Shown here in pieces: positions 52,122 through 64,000 of a stretch of 64,000 nucleotides of DNA (the first letter of the stretch is position 1; each line of letters starts with the position of its first letter). Origin of the DNA: Mansonella perstans (lineage: Eukaryota; Nematoda; Chromadorea; Rhabditida; Onchocercidae); assembly GCA_037074765.1 (NCBI GenBank), contig JBAMDO010000149.1, positions 434,001-498,000 on the forward strand. The letters are read 5' to 3'. The notes beneath the pieces are model-generated. The model searched no databases and was not told where the DNA came from. It saw only the letters and a program-made list of their open reading frames with translations. A program made the position numbers and the translations under genes.

Positions 52122-53743
52122 TAATGTGCATGAAAAAGTAGTCTGAATTTTTACGGTGTATGTCTTTGTCGCTTTTTGCCATTATTTTTGAATCAATGTA
52201 CCTTATTGCTGTATGAAAAAATTCATTTATTTGCTCACCTGCAAATAATGCTACACGCTTCTAGTATCTATAAGTGCCTACTAAACTAAAGCCATGACTG
52301 TCCAAAAAATGCATTTCCAACTAAATTTTGATCGAATTCCAGAGAAATTTCACCCCGAGTAGATACTGGATAAATTCCCTCCACCATTAAGACTGGATTC
52401 ATGCAAGAAAAAAACGGGATTATATTTCTATTTTAATAATAAATCGTTTCAATTTAAAAAAGGCAAATAGTAACATTATTTTGCGATGGAACAAACCGTC
52501 AAATATACTGTTTAACTTCATATAAAAAAAAAAAAAAAGGACATAAAAGAGGATAATTATGTACTGTTTAAAACAAAAATGAAATTCCTTACGGCATGCC
52601 ATACATTTTTCATCATAAAATGTAATCAAAAAAAAAAATGCCTCAACGCAACGGTGTGAGAGCATTATCGATATCATATGCTCAAAAAAATTATAGTAAA
52701 ATGAACAGAAGGAGAAATTATCAAAAAAGAACAGCGGAATAAAAGTTTGTCACAAAGCAGACTGTTGGACTAATGGGACAAGGGATAAAATGATGTCACA
52801 GCTTAAAATTCAAATTATACCAAATAGAAAAAAGTGCTACAATGAGTCAGGTGGAAATATCTACACGCCAACGTGAGGGAAAATTTAAGATGAACAAAGC
52901 TAGCTAGATTTAAAAGAGGAATAAGAAGTTGCTATAGTTCCTCACCTTGCCTCTCTAACATAGACTGTACCAAACCTTTTTTTACCTATATTAAAATAAT
53001 TCAAAAAATAAATGACAGTAAACTAGAAACATCTGATATCTGATATTAATTTCCAGTAGAAGAAAGTCATGAGTAGTTATTTCGACACCTTCCTCCACAT
53101 ACTGCATGCATTATAAATGTGCAAATGAGAAAAAAATACATAAAATACAACTTTTGAAAGTAACTCAAAATTTTTAAAACATGTAGTATATTTTGCACAG
53201 AAAGAAAGAACAAACTCTCTGATCGCTGGATTTTGAAATACCCCTCATAAATGAAAGATTAACATGAATCCAGTACTCAACAAATTCCATTTCAATAAAT
53301 TGAAAGCACAGGCAACCATCTGAGACATACCACCAAACGAGAAATACAACTTTTCATAATACTACCAAACAAGTTATGACATTCAAGAAAACAAACATAA
53401 ACATCCTGAATAACCAAACATATATTCCAGGAATTAGATGCATTAAATAAGATACGCTCGATTCAAATCGAAATTCAGAGTCCAACAAACAGCGGCGAAA
53501 ATTAGACTGGTGTGGGTATGTATCGTTTCTGTGAACAGAAAGAAAAATTCAAAAACTACAGGTGAAAAGCCCCTCTAAATCACTTTCAAATTTCATTTTG
53601 ACTGAAACAGTCTCCTGTTCACAGTGCTATGCAGGTAACGAAAAAACAACACGAAGTTTTCTGAATCACTATCGTGCTGAGAAATCTCAGGTCAGAAAGT
53701 AAAGTATAAGGATTTTCTACAAAAAATTTCTAAAAAGGTTTCA

Positions 53744-53768
53744 TAAAAAAAAAAAAAAAAAAAAAAAA
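53744..53768. repeat. Poly(A) run of 25
   Basis: Uninterrupted A-run on the plus strand, in the 3' flank of the minus-strand gene. Not linked to a retroposed sequence that I can see. Confidence 0.9.
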
Positions 53769-54307
53769 CGGTTTCACCAGAGTAAAAGTTCAGAACAATC
53801 ACTGTTAAATTAACCTGCTCTATTGTTAAGAGGTTTTTTTTTATGAAAATTTTGAAATAATCAGCACTATATGTTTACCAGTAGGAAAGCAATGTTTTGT
53901 CAACCACAAAAACAATGTAGTGAAGCACATAAGGAGCAAGCCAAAGCAGCAGTTTAGTAAGATATCAAGGATAACAAGCAGCATGAGACTTGATTTGTTT
54001 GAGTATGATTTATAATTCATGATTTATCATTTTAACACTCATTTATTTACTCGGTAAGCAAAAAAATTATACTTATTATAAAAAATGACGAGTTGAATGA
54101 GCATGTAATCATTATATACACTGTATCCATTATCTTCATTATTATAATTTATAGCTTAACAATTTTTTACGAATAAACTTATTTGCAGTAGCATGTAACT
54201 TGGACCAAAAGTTCCAATTTTGAAGAATGTGGCATCAGTTCTGTTGCTCTAAAATCATTTTTAATAGAGATCTGGAAGCGTGCAGAAAAATTAGCTTGAT
54301 AGGCCTG

Positions 54308-54309
<2 letters not shown>

Positions 54310-54353
<44 letters not shown>

Positions 54354-54359
54354 GCCTAA
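54310..54359. repeat. (TA)n microsatellite, about 25 units
   Basis: A pure alternating TA tract only about 40 bases past the stop codon of the IER-like gene, hence inside its 3' untranslated region. Likely length-variable. Confidence 0.9.
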
Positions 54360-54398
54360 ATAGAAAAGAAAAACCAGTTAAATCAGACCGAAATGCAA

Positions 54399-56357
54399 CT
54401 AACAGATCAGCGGATTACAAGTAATATGTATAAATGAATTAATCTGCTTCGGGGTTTGTTGCAGCGAAGAAACGCTAGTGGCAGCTGGTCGCGCGAGAAA
54501 CTGATCAGCGACAACGCTAAGTCCTGAATTGAATACCGAAATCAGGCCCGTCAACTGACGTTCTTCGACGCAGCACTTCTTCACACTACACGAAGACGGT
54601 AAACGAAGTGAAGATGTTTTACGTTTTCGATGATGCAGCAAAGTCGCTGAATGTAATGAGCTGTTTCGAGAATTTCCGTCTTCCTTAAGATCGTCATTAC
54701 TGGTACATGAACAAATTTCGTCATCCGAGACAAATTCTGAAACGGGAACAACAGACGTGTCAGCGGAAACTGTTAAGCAATCAAAGCTAGAATCTCCTTC
54801 TGACTTATGTGTTGCAAATTCCTCCATTTGTTCTTCTTCCTTCTCTTTTGCCTGTCCGCTAACCGACTGTGTTGAAATCATTTCTTCCGAGAAATATATA
54901 TCGGGAAGAGATGCGAAGTCGTTATACATGTGTTGTTGGGTTGTTGTTCCATCCGTATTATACATTTCTGACCCAGCAAATGTATACTGCAACGGTGCAA
55001 GACGAAGTGTGGAATAGCCAAATTCGATTTCTTCCTGCTTTACCAGATTACAACTGTTATCCAATTGCGTAAACTCATGACTGAAAGAAATTTTTCAATA
55101 CTTTGGTGGATTTTTTGAAGAAATAAAAGTCGGATTAGAAAATTTTGATACTCACTGGTTTGAAAAGAATAAAATGCCCATAGAATCATAAACATCTCAA
55201 AAAGATTGGCATACTTATCGCAAAAAGGCTTCCTATTCATCGACTTTAGAAAATGTAAGATATCAAACGAAAAACTTTTCCAGCTTTTTTTTTGCAGACT
55301 AAACGTTATTAATATCATAGATGCAAAAAAACCCCCATTATGGCACATCAATCAAACAAGCTGACAATCGAGGAAAGAAATCAAACACACTTCCATTCTG
55401 TTCCAAGTTTGCATTTTTCTTCCTTTTGGGAAAACGCTTTCAGAAATTGGAAAATTACTTGGATCAGTAAGAATTTTATTTGTTACCGCAATGTAATGTA
55501 TACCTGAATATCGCTTACATCTAACCCCGCTCTTATGAATTAGCTGGAAAGCCCTTTCGAAAACAACTTCACTAGAAATGGTTGTATTAAATCCATGCTC
55601 CTAACTCCCCCACCTGCCCTTACTTTTACGAAATATATATGCACAACTGCTTTCGAAAGTTCTTCGTTACAATGATGACATTTGGCTCTATTCAGTCAAA
55701 AACTTGCGACGATTTAGCAATATCTTAAATACTCACACTTGAAACTAAAGAAATTTTGCAACATGAAGCCATTGCTGCCACCCGACTAATTAATCCAAGC
55801 TCCTGTGCAACTAATTACAAACTTTTTCGACTTCCATCTATAGCAATAGGTAAGATACAAAATTCCTACTTATTCGACAAATCCAACAGGTGAGTTGTAT
55901 CCATATCTGCACTCTCATAACTGACATCCATTTCGTTTTCTTCGTCATCCACATCGACATAGTGGGAAGAAGAAAACGTATCCAAAGCCGGGACAGGATT
56001 TGCGTGCAACATCATCATGGAGCTCTCTTCTAATTCTTGCCCTTCCATCCATTCTGAGCTACTTGCAAACATCGGAAACCTAAAAATTTTCTTAAGGTAA
56101 CTTAAAAAAATTATTTCTTTGCATGGAAATACCTGAAAATGAATGGTTAAAGAAAAAGAAAACAAATATAATAATCAGATTAACCTTTTCTGCTCATCGC
56201 GAGCCCTCCTCAATAAATGCAGAATTAATAGATTTCGATGTAGCTTTGCACCACCTCGTTCACTCTTTGAATTAACCATTTTGGCGCATGAAAGGCGAAT
56301 TAAACGATTGCACACTTCAGTTTCGATAATTTCATCAACATCACTAACAGGAGGCAT
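54399..56357 (-). CDS. Immediate early response (IER2/IER5)-like protein, three exons, 354 aa
   Basis: Exons in transcript order: 56357-56185, 56079-55870, 55080-54399 (TAG); phases agree (355 codons). The N-terminal 60 residues match the conserved IER box: CNRLIRLSCAKMVNSKSERG followed by GAKLHRNLLILHLLRRARDE, where vertebrate IER2 and IER5 have a RGGxxLHxxL ... RSAR core. Near the C-terminus (about 304-322) LTGLISVFNSGLSVVADQF corresponds to the family's LISIFGSGFSGL end motif, just after a basic NLS-like patch (HHRKRK). The middle is acidic, serine-rich and probably disordered. Vertebrate IER proteins are growth-factor and stress-induced nuclear regulators that act with PP2A-B55 and HSF1; a similar role here is inference. 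The ATG lies four bases after a strong acceptor (TATTTCAG), so the mRNA is probably trans-spliced. A second acceptor before exon 2 (56127) would bring a stop and is rejected. Confidence 0.8.
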
Positions 56358-56367
56358 TTTTCTGAAA
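56358..56367 (-). promoter_or_regulatory. Probable trans-splice acceptor of the IER-like gene
   Basis: TTTCAG on the minus strand ends at 56362, leaving only AAAA before the ATG. Such a minimal 5' untranslated region is typical of spliced-leader mRNAs. Confidence 0.5.
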
Positions 56368-57583
56368 TATTTCAAATTAGCATTTTAAAATTTCGAAATA
56401 ATTCAAAAAAATGTTCGTATGATTTTTTTTTTTTTACACTAACAAAAAAAACGATAAAGCCAAATCAACAAGCATCGATACATACAAGTTGTCAAATTTT
56501 TAACAACTAAAAATGATAAAAATAAATATAATTTAACGTGTAATAGGAGAAGAATTATGGTGATGAAATTAAGTCATTAACGCTAAAATACGCTTTGCTG
56601 CATGACTATCGGTTGGTAATACTGTAAAATATCCATCTTCTTACAAACACTACTAATGTAACCTTTAATAAGCATTCCCATATGATTTTTTTAATTTACA
56701 AAACAACAATAAGAGTATATTTAATATTATTAGCGTTATTTTCTCTATCTAAGACTTCATTTTTGAGAGGATAAATTAGTTAATGTTTTAATGATATCTC
56801 TTTGTTATTGTTATTTGTTCGATACTATCTTTTCAAATTTCTTTTTCATTGAAAAGATAGTAAAATAATTTAATTTGTATAGTAATAGTTGGAAAAGTAT
56901 TCCTTTTGTACAAAATTATTCAATTGAGGAAGCAATTGATAATAATTGATAAATTTCATCTATCATTAATATCATACAATGAAATGATCCATTCATTTCA
57001 TTTCACGTTTTAATAAACATTTTTTTAAATTCGCAGAAATTAAGTATACGGCAAAACAATGTCTCCAAATTATTATACAAACAATAGATCGCGTACATAT
57101 TTGAAGACATTATGTTTACTACCTACACACATACACCTGCTTCTTCTACTACTCTCTCCTCGTAGACTTTCGTATGTTCAACAATGTTCAACGTGAAAAA
57201 CTTGTTCCACTTGGCAATTTACCAGGTTGCATAAATGTTAACGAAACTCACGTTTGTTGTTTGTCAATTTGAGAGCACATAGGTCTCGCAATAGCACAAA
57301 TCAACAAATCATTGATTATAAATATAATCAAACAACAATATTATCCCTTAACGCTAACAATAACCTATTTCCCTCTATTGAATCGTATGCAATGCACCAT
57401 TGTGCATTATTATTCATAGATATACCGGGGGAGGAGGGGGGGGAAAGCTATGATTGGTAGTAACTCTCAGTATACTACTGGGAAAATCCCCCGATAGGTA
57501 GTAGTGTACAACATGCAGCAAGCTCAACATCAACATGCACTTCACATACTCATTTTCTCTCCCTTTTGCTTCTTCTTCTCTGC

Positions 57584-57632
57584 ATCTCTCGCTCCCTCCC
57601 TCTCTCTCTCTCTCTGTCTCTCTCTCTCTCTT
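57584..57632. repeat. CT microsatellite
   Basis: Nearly pure CT/CCT tract (CTCCCTCCCTCTCTCTCTCT) on the plus strand. Chance open frames encoding Arg-Glu runs across it are not genes. Confidence 0.9.
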
Positions 57633-57727
57633 CACTAATATCACTGACCGATAACAACACCACTAGTAGTACGCCTACGCCCAGCAGTAATATTAACGAA
57701 ATAAATTGAAAAGAGTAGTGAGAGTAG

Positions 57728-57793
57728 TGAAAGAGAGAAATGAAAGATAGCAAAGAGTAGTGAGATGGTGAAAGAGAGAAATAAAAGATAGCA
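57728..57793. repeat. GA-rich imperfect tandem repeat, 41-base period
   Basis: TGAAAGAGAGAAATGAAAGA plus TAGCA at 57728-57752 recurs at 57769-57793 with one mismatch. The purine-rich context continues to about 57840. Confidence 0.8.
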
Positions 57794-57925
57794 TAGGTTA
57801 AGGTATAGACAGCAGAGAAAGAAATAAAAGAGATAGGAAAAGCATAATAACGATTGGTACATTATAATTGCCTTTTACTAATTCTACCCCAAAATGTATG
57901 CTACAGCAAATCTTGAACGTAGTAA

Positions 57926-57976
57926 AAGATAGAGAGTAGAGAAAGAGAGAGAGAGATAGAGAGACAAAGAGACAGG
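57926..57976. repeat. GA microsatellite
   Basis: GAAAGAGAGAGAGAGATAGA and neighbouring GA repeats, about 290 bases from the CT tract and complementary to it, so the two could pair in single-stranded form. Confidence 0.85.
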
Positions 57977-58456
57977 TAGATTGGATGAAGGGAGAGAGTA
58001 AAATAGTAGGAAATAGAACATGATTACGACGTCAATTGGCTTAGTGCCAATACACTTGGAATTATTTCTCTTACATCTTTTTGGGGAGATGAAATCAGCT
58101 TTTTGGCAAATATGCAAAGAAAATATCAAATAAAAGCATGAGAAAATATTCCTCATTTTCAATCTCAGTATTTTTTCCGGTATATCTCAGTACTTTTTAC
58201 ATTAAAATTTCTAGTTAGTTATATTTATAAAATTGTTACTTTAAAGGTTAAAGATGAACATCCTGTTGAATCGAGAAAATTTGTTTAGAATCGAGACTGT
58301 ACACTTCTTCTTTGCTACTGTAAAAATATCGAGTAAAGTTTGTATTCCACCGAGTAACTGCGAGTAACTTTTGATGAAATGCCTCTTGTTACTAAAATAA
58401 TCAATTTATAAATTTGTTAACTTTCTAGTTAATTTGCATATTTCCGATTTAATTCA

Positions 58457-58525
58457 TTTTGAATATTTATTCGTTCAACAATTTTGAATATTCATTCAAC
58501 AATTTTGAATATTCGTTCAACAATT
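58457..58525. repeat. 21-base tandem repeat, about three copies
   Basis: Units at 58477-58497 and 58498-58518 (AACAATTTTGAATATTCATT and variant) differ by one base. A partial degenerate copy precedes them and a short third one follows. Confidence 0.8.
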
Positions 58526-59133
58526 ATCTGTAAGGAGAGAGATATGGGAAATATGCAAAAAAATAGTTTGATAATTTGGGAGATTACAAAATTTTCAGAG
58601 AGATTTAAGATTTAAGATTTGAGAGATGATTACAATCTCGGGTATCTATTCTATGACAACTCGGATATTTCGTATCATTAACAAGTGTATCGTCTTTTGT
58701 ATTGATATCATAAAAAAAATGCTCTACTAGCAATTACTTACAAATATCTATGTCAAAAATTAATCCTTTACGCTATCAGATTAATTATTCTATTTTCCAG
58801 ACTTTCTTATATCATTCAAAATAATCAATGAATTTGGAACACATTGAATTTTAAAAGAGAATAGATTGGTAAAGGAAAAGAAAAAGTTTTGGCAAATGTT
58901 TTTTTGTAAATAGAAATCAAATAGATACTCTGTTGTAAGCAAAATTATCAAAAATTCTAGTGATAAGATTTGATTGAAAAAGTAATAGATTTTCAAAAAT
59001 TTTCACTGGGCAACTTACAAATAGTACTATGATGGAAGAAAAATTCTTTATAATAGATGATTAGAAAACTATTTGATCAATAAGTGAGGAAGATTTATTT
59101 ATTCATCAAATGAAAAAATTTGACTAGAATTCA

Positions 59134-59373
59134 TCAAAGCATTGGTGTAAAACAACAATCACCTTGCTGATAAGGATCATGCTTCACGTACATTTCTGCC
59201 TTCGATACCGTTTTTTCACATAACTCATATCGACATGAAAAGTCCGAAGCTACAATAAACTTCAATGTTAGCATTGTTGGCAAGTACACTAAGTCTCGTA
59301 TCTGGAAGATCTGAATGGTTAGTTCGAGATGATGAAGAAGAAATTGGTCAGTGATTTCGAACAAAGTTGACAA
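59134..59373 (-). other. Coding-like fragment of unknown origin
   Basis: An 80-codon open stretch without an ATG start. It has balanced composition for this AT-rich DNA and a cysteine-containing end (DFSCRYELCEKTVSK). An acceptor-like CATTCAG lies inside it at about 59307. No neighbouring exon joins it, and I do not recognise the sequence. It could be a relic of a gene or a chance frame. Confidence 0.2.
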
Positions 59374-62300
59374 AATTAGCTCTCCAGTGGGTATTATTTA
59401 AAAAAATTTCGGGAAATAATTTTGTCATACATTTTTGTAAAATCTATTACCCGAATAATCATTATAGGAAATTAACTTGTATAGCACGGCAACATGTCAG
59501 GAGTAGCTAATTGATAAGTAAAATCACATTTATTGTTGCAATCATTTATCCTCTCATCTTTGTTTTGGGTTTAAATAATTAATTCAAAAAACCTGAAGGA
59601 AAAGTCTATTAAATGGACAAAAGTATGAAAGGTGCTATTGAATTGGAACAATGAAAAGGAAGTGTTCGATACTGATAAATTGAAAATACAACAGAGATGG
59701 TACACACTGCACCATAGAACTGCAGCCACTGTTTTTAGCCATGATTATAATTGACACTTTTAATCGACTTTGACAGCTCTGATTCTAATCTTTTAAGTTG
59801 ATGGCTGATAAGCTTGTTTACTCATAAAAAAAACTACCTTACCTAAATTACTGTCATTTTTTTACATAAACAAAGTGAAATAAGGTTGGCGCTAGACATG
59901 TTACTACTGGTGGATTATCAATCTCTTAAGTACATACAATCCATCTTTACTTGTTCTCCAATATTAATGGTTTATTTTCGGATCTAAAAACCAATAATTT
60001 CTTTTATATAAAAAAAACAAAAAAAAAACTGAACACCTCGAACCGATTTAGAATTGAAGATGATGATCTTTTCTAAGGTTGTTGTATCCTGTAGGATGAG
60101 GAGAGTTCCAGAAGTTTTTAAAGTGTTTTCGGAAAATTAGAAAAAGATGTATATTATCGTAGATGTCATCTGTTGAGAAAAACACTGAGGAAAAATTTAT
60201 AAACGATTGTTGTGGGTGGGACAATTCTCCTAATAAACAGGAAAGTGAATTTCACAAGAATGCGAACTACATTTCTGAATTTAATTCAAATAATTTTTCT
60301 AATTTTAACTCTCAAATGAATTTGAAATTGCAAAAAAAAATTAGTCATGAATGATGATGGTTCCAAACATTTTCAGTTTAGGATTTCGTCCGGATTAGCT
60401 TCTTTTTACCTTTTATAGATTATACCAGATCACCTTTGTATGATTATACCACGAATGCACACATAAAACAGCGAGTAAAAAAAAAAAAATTTTTGTTTGT
60501 AGAAAAAAACGATCTCTTCCTTTGCCATTGCGATCACAAGCTATCCTGTTTCTGTTAAATTCGACCTCTTGAAAATTTGAAACCGGCTCTGTGTTGATGG
60601 TCTTGATCAAAAAATAGTAGTAAGACGGGATTAAGATATCTTCAAACGCTAGTTACAGTGCTTTTATTTAACCTGTTCTGTTTGTAATTTTGAAATTAAA
60701 TTTTTCATAAAATTTACAATCTTTATTCTCTTTCATGTTCAGCATTTTCAAACTTTGTTTGCAGAAATCAAAAATGTTTGCAAATCATGATCTCAAAAAT
60801 AATGCTTGCCATTGAAAATTTGCACAGTTAAGATTCATATTTCTAGATGATAAAAGAATTTTCTATGCGAATGAGAAAATTGATAAATTAACAAGAGAAT
60901 TTTTTTTTTTTTTTATTAAATCTAGTCGTAGGATAATTTGTCATTGAATCCAAACTGTAACTTGAGTTTCATCAAATATGAATAAATTGTCAGTTAGTTT
61001 ATACTTTTTGAATTTCTAAAAAATGTCCTTTCACGCTACAGCTAGACAAAAACAAAAAAAAAAAAGCGAAAATAACTATGGAAGTTATTAACGAAATATT
61101 TTGGAGAAAAAAATAGTTGTAAAATTCAATTTCGAGCAATTTTCGCTTTGATATCAAAAGCATTGATCAGCTACTGTGAAATATTTAAATCTTATGCATT
61201 CGTGTAGGTAAAAACAAAGCAAACAAATTATAACAAAAAGTAATTTTCTGATCTTTTTATGTGTGCTGACCATTCAGTGTTATATTCTCAAATCTCACTA
61301 AATGATGCCTGATTAGTAAACATTTTGATAGTTATGTTTTAAACCCTATTATAAACCTTTCACTTTTCTACTTGGCCTCTGAAATGGTTCTACATCACAC
61401 AAAATATGTTCTGGCCATGGTTAGACCAACCTGCTTCTTAAATTTCTGGAATCCTTCCCTATTTTTTTCCTCTTTCTATATACGTTTCATCAATTTCCAA
61501 AAGTCACTGCCTCATTAGAATACATAGCAAAAAGCCTTTTTCTGATAAAATCAATTATGACTGAGTTTGAAATATACAAGATATCAAGCACACATACTCT
61601 GCAGGAATGTCGTAAATACACAGTAATTTGCTTTGATTCAAAATAGTCAACTGTAACGTAATTCATATTATATTGGACTTGTGGACATGAAAACTGTAGT
61701 GACTTTATTAAGGCCAAGGATTGAATTACCCAGCAAGCAAATCTTAGTCTGCAGTTGAAAAAAGAAAGTAAAACAAAGAAACTTCATTAATATCAAGGAC
61801 AATAAAATAGTTAATCCAAGTCACTTCTGTACTGGCAAAATTTTGCTGGGACAGAAATGCATTCAGCACTCATACAAACATACGATTAAAGGTAAAATTG
61901 AAATCGGGATTGCGGAAAACCGGAAAACCGGTATTTCTTCATTCCTTCTTTGGTATGCGACGTATCTCCACAACGGCATTTTCCTTATCTCTGTTTCTCT
62001 TCTCCTTTAACTTATCCATTTATTCAAAAATCAATGACAGAAAGCAAAAGCATCCTTTAATTTGAGAGAAAATTTTATAAGAAAATAGATTCCAATAAAT
62101 TCGTTAACATTAATAAGGAATCAAAAATCAGCCAAGTATTGACTGTGATGCGATAATATCCGATAACAAAATTGCCGCCAGAATAAGCCAAATGTTAGTA
62201 TAATGCGATTTCAGTCAAAGATTTAACGATACAGAAATTAGATAGAAAGATTTATAAATTTGTTAACAAAATTCTGTAAAATTCTTCAAACAAAAATCAT

Positions 62301-64000
62301 AACAAAATTTAAGTGAAAAAACATTACCCATTATTTGCAGGTCTACAGTGCGCATAAAATGAATGACTAAATTACAGAATTCTTGTGACATTCAGTTTCT
62401 ACCACAATTAGAATGACACCAAAATTTGGAAACTTATCAAAAGTTTCTAACTAATCAGAACGGAACACTTAACGAATCATTAAGTTTGTTACAATCGCTC
62501 CGCTGAACCAGTCATCATTATTGATTATCAGCCAAGTTACTTATGTTATCATTTTAAATCCAAATTTATGACAAATTAGGACGAAAATTCGAACGTCTCA
62601 TGCAATCAGCATAAAATGAATGATTAAGATTGTTACTGATGATGATATTTTCCTGTCATATTTTCTTAAGCTTTCTAAAACCGGATCAGTTCCTTTAATA
62701 TTCGCAAAGACTTGAAATAATTTTAAATCTTTCTAACAGTACTTCGTTTAGCAGTGCTTTCATTTTGTTTATCAGTATGTTTAGCAAAAGTTTGTAAAGA
62801 AATTTATGTAGATTGACATGTTCCATGCAAAAATACAGAAATAAATGTTTCTTAAACATTTTTAAAAAATTAAGCGCACAAATTTTATTGAAATGAAAAC
62901 ACTTTGAAAAAAATTCACAGAAATTATTTTCTCAACTAGTTCAAATGACATCGTTATACAAAGAGAAAATAGTTGTTAAAAAAAAGTTCGAACAAGTTTC
63001 TCAAAGGCCGTAAAAAGATAATCAATAGATCTTTCCAAATACTAATTTAATTTTACTCAGATAAATACTATCTTGTCTTCGAAGACTGCTGAACTTGATG
63101 TGATCAGGATATTCGAGAAGAGAAATTTGGAAAGATAAACACTCAAACATAGAAGAATGAGCTTATCATTTTGCCATGTATCAAGGAACGATTAGTGTGA
63201 AACGATTTGACCACCAATTAGGACAGGAATAATCCAAATCTGAAATTGCTTGCCTTTCAGTTTCCTGCTTTAAAAACTAAAAGGTAAGAGCATGAAATTT
63301 AGCAATAAATGATAATTCATTCATGCTATTAGTAGCCAGGAATGAAATAACAAACCAAATCAGAAAACTAATTGATTTAATGGATGTAAAAATGAAGAAT
63401 TAATTTAAAATTTTTAGAAATTATGAACTAACTCAAGCTGAATGAGGCCAATTCAACAAAAGCAACAAAGTCGAGAATTTTTAAAAAAATTTTTCTTTAA
63501 AATAGAATTCTACAGCAATTAAAATTTGATTCGGCTCAGAAGAGAAATGAGAGAGAAAATGGAAAAAAAATTGGAAAAGTAAATTTTGCGATTTTTATAA
63601 TTGAGTTGCAGTCTCAAATCTTTTATATTTGTTCGAATTCAATTGAAATCGCCCCGTCTCGTTTTTGCTTTGCTCAATGATTGGTTTCCATTCCCTATCA
63701 ACTCTCCTATCATTTTCAATATAAAAAAAGTGAAAAACTTTCCTAATAAACGGCATTTTGGCCCAACAAAGCTTAAGATGAGCGCTTACTCAAATTGCAC
63801 AATTCTTCATTAAGTAATAATCGAGGCAAATGTCTTATATTCCTTATATTCTTTCTACTGAATGAACACATTTTTGTTTTAATTTTTATAAGTAGGATTA
63901 AACTGAGCTTACATACATTCACCTAGAAGAATTTTGGAAATACAAACGTTTCTTTTTTTGAGGACATAATACCATTTCCATTTTCACTCTCTAATAGCAG

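Larger units (their letters stand above)
50542..54398. other. Tail-to-tail interval between TSC22 and IER-like genes
   Basis: Holds the TSC22 3' untranslated region, with poly(A) signals at 50932-50937, 52072-52077 and 52100-52105. From about 52.4 kb the A-rich plus strand corresponds to the T-rich 3' region of the minus-strand gene (minus AATAAA at 54042-54047). An open frame of 135 codons at 51666-52073 has no ATG start and resembles nothing. Confidence 0.5.
56368..64000. other. Upstream flank of the IER-like gene; no gene supported
   Basis: About 7.6 kb with very AT-rich sequence, a purine/pyrimidine microsatellite cluster at 57.58-57.98 kb and a 21-base tandem repeat at 58.48 kb. Weak coding-like scraps occur at 59134-59373 (minus) and 60163-60354 (plus), neither recognisable. 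It could hold far-upstream regulatory DNA or long introns of a gene lying beyond the window. Confidence 0.4.

Noticed and set aside
57414..57862. Open frames with Arg-Glu and Leu-Phe-Ser runs
   Set aside because: They are translations of the CT/GA microsatellites, not genes.
60163..60354. Small ATG-started open frame of 63 codons, Asn/Ser/Lys-rich
   Set aside because: Composition is what A-rich DNA gives by chance. There is no acceptor, homologue or poly(A) context to support it.

Overview
The window is AT-rich eukaryotic DNA carrying six intron-rich protein genes. Introns are mostly 100-600 bases with GT..AG ends, acceptors end in T-rich tracts plus CAG or TAG, and several first exons begin just after a splice acceptor, as expected for spliced-leader trans-splicing. 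Gene content and intron size fit a nematode, most likely a filarial or other spirurid worm. The species assignment is inference. All gene models below were built by hand by matching exon phases.

Layout: the six genes alternate strand, + - + - + -, so neighbours are either tail-to-tail or head-to-head. (1) 276-3672 +, importin alpha (ima-3-like, 514 aa). (2) 6081-8578 -, mannose-6-phosphate isomerase (414 aa), with one probable GC-AG intron. (3) 13277-17921 +, an organic-anion-transporter (OATP/SLCO) family protein (656 aa). (4) 20760-26494 -, a tyrosine phosphatase with a long unrecognised N-terminal part. (5) 31090-50541 +, a TSC22/bunched family gene with a 415-aa long form and at least one short form from an internal first exon. 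(6) 54399-56357 -, a 354-aa protein with the two hallmark motifs of the vertebrate immediate-early response (IER2/IER5) family.

The genes do not form an operon or a common pathway. They are typical single genes: nuclear import, mannose metabolism, membrane transport, phosphotyrosine signalling and two regulators of transcription or growth. The intergenic stretches (3.7-6.1, 8.6-13.3, 17.9-20.8, 26.5-31.1, 50.5-54.4 and 56.4-64.0 kb) hold no gene I can support, only short tandem duplications, homopolymer runs, microsatellites and a few weak coding-like scraps.

Points most worth a second look are the invertebrate IER-like gene, the promoter and cassette-exon structure of the TSC22 gene, the altered WPD and substrate loops of the phosphatase, the GC-AG intron, and a decayed copy of an OATP exon lying in the intron just before the real exon.
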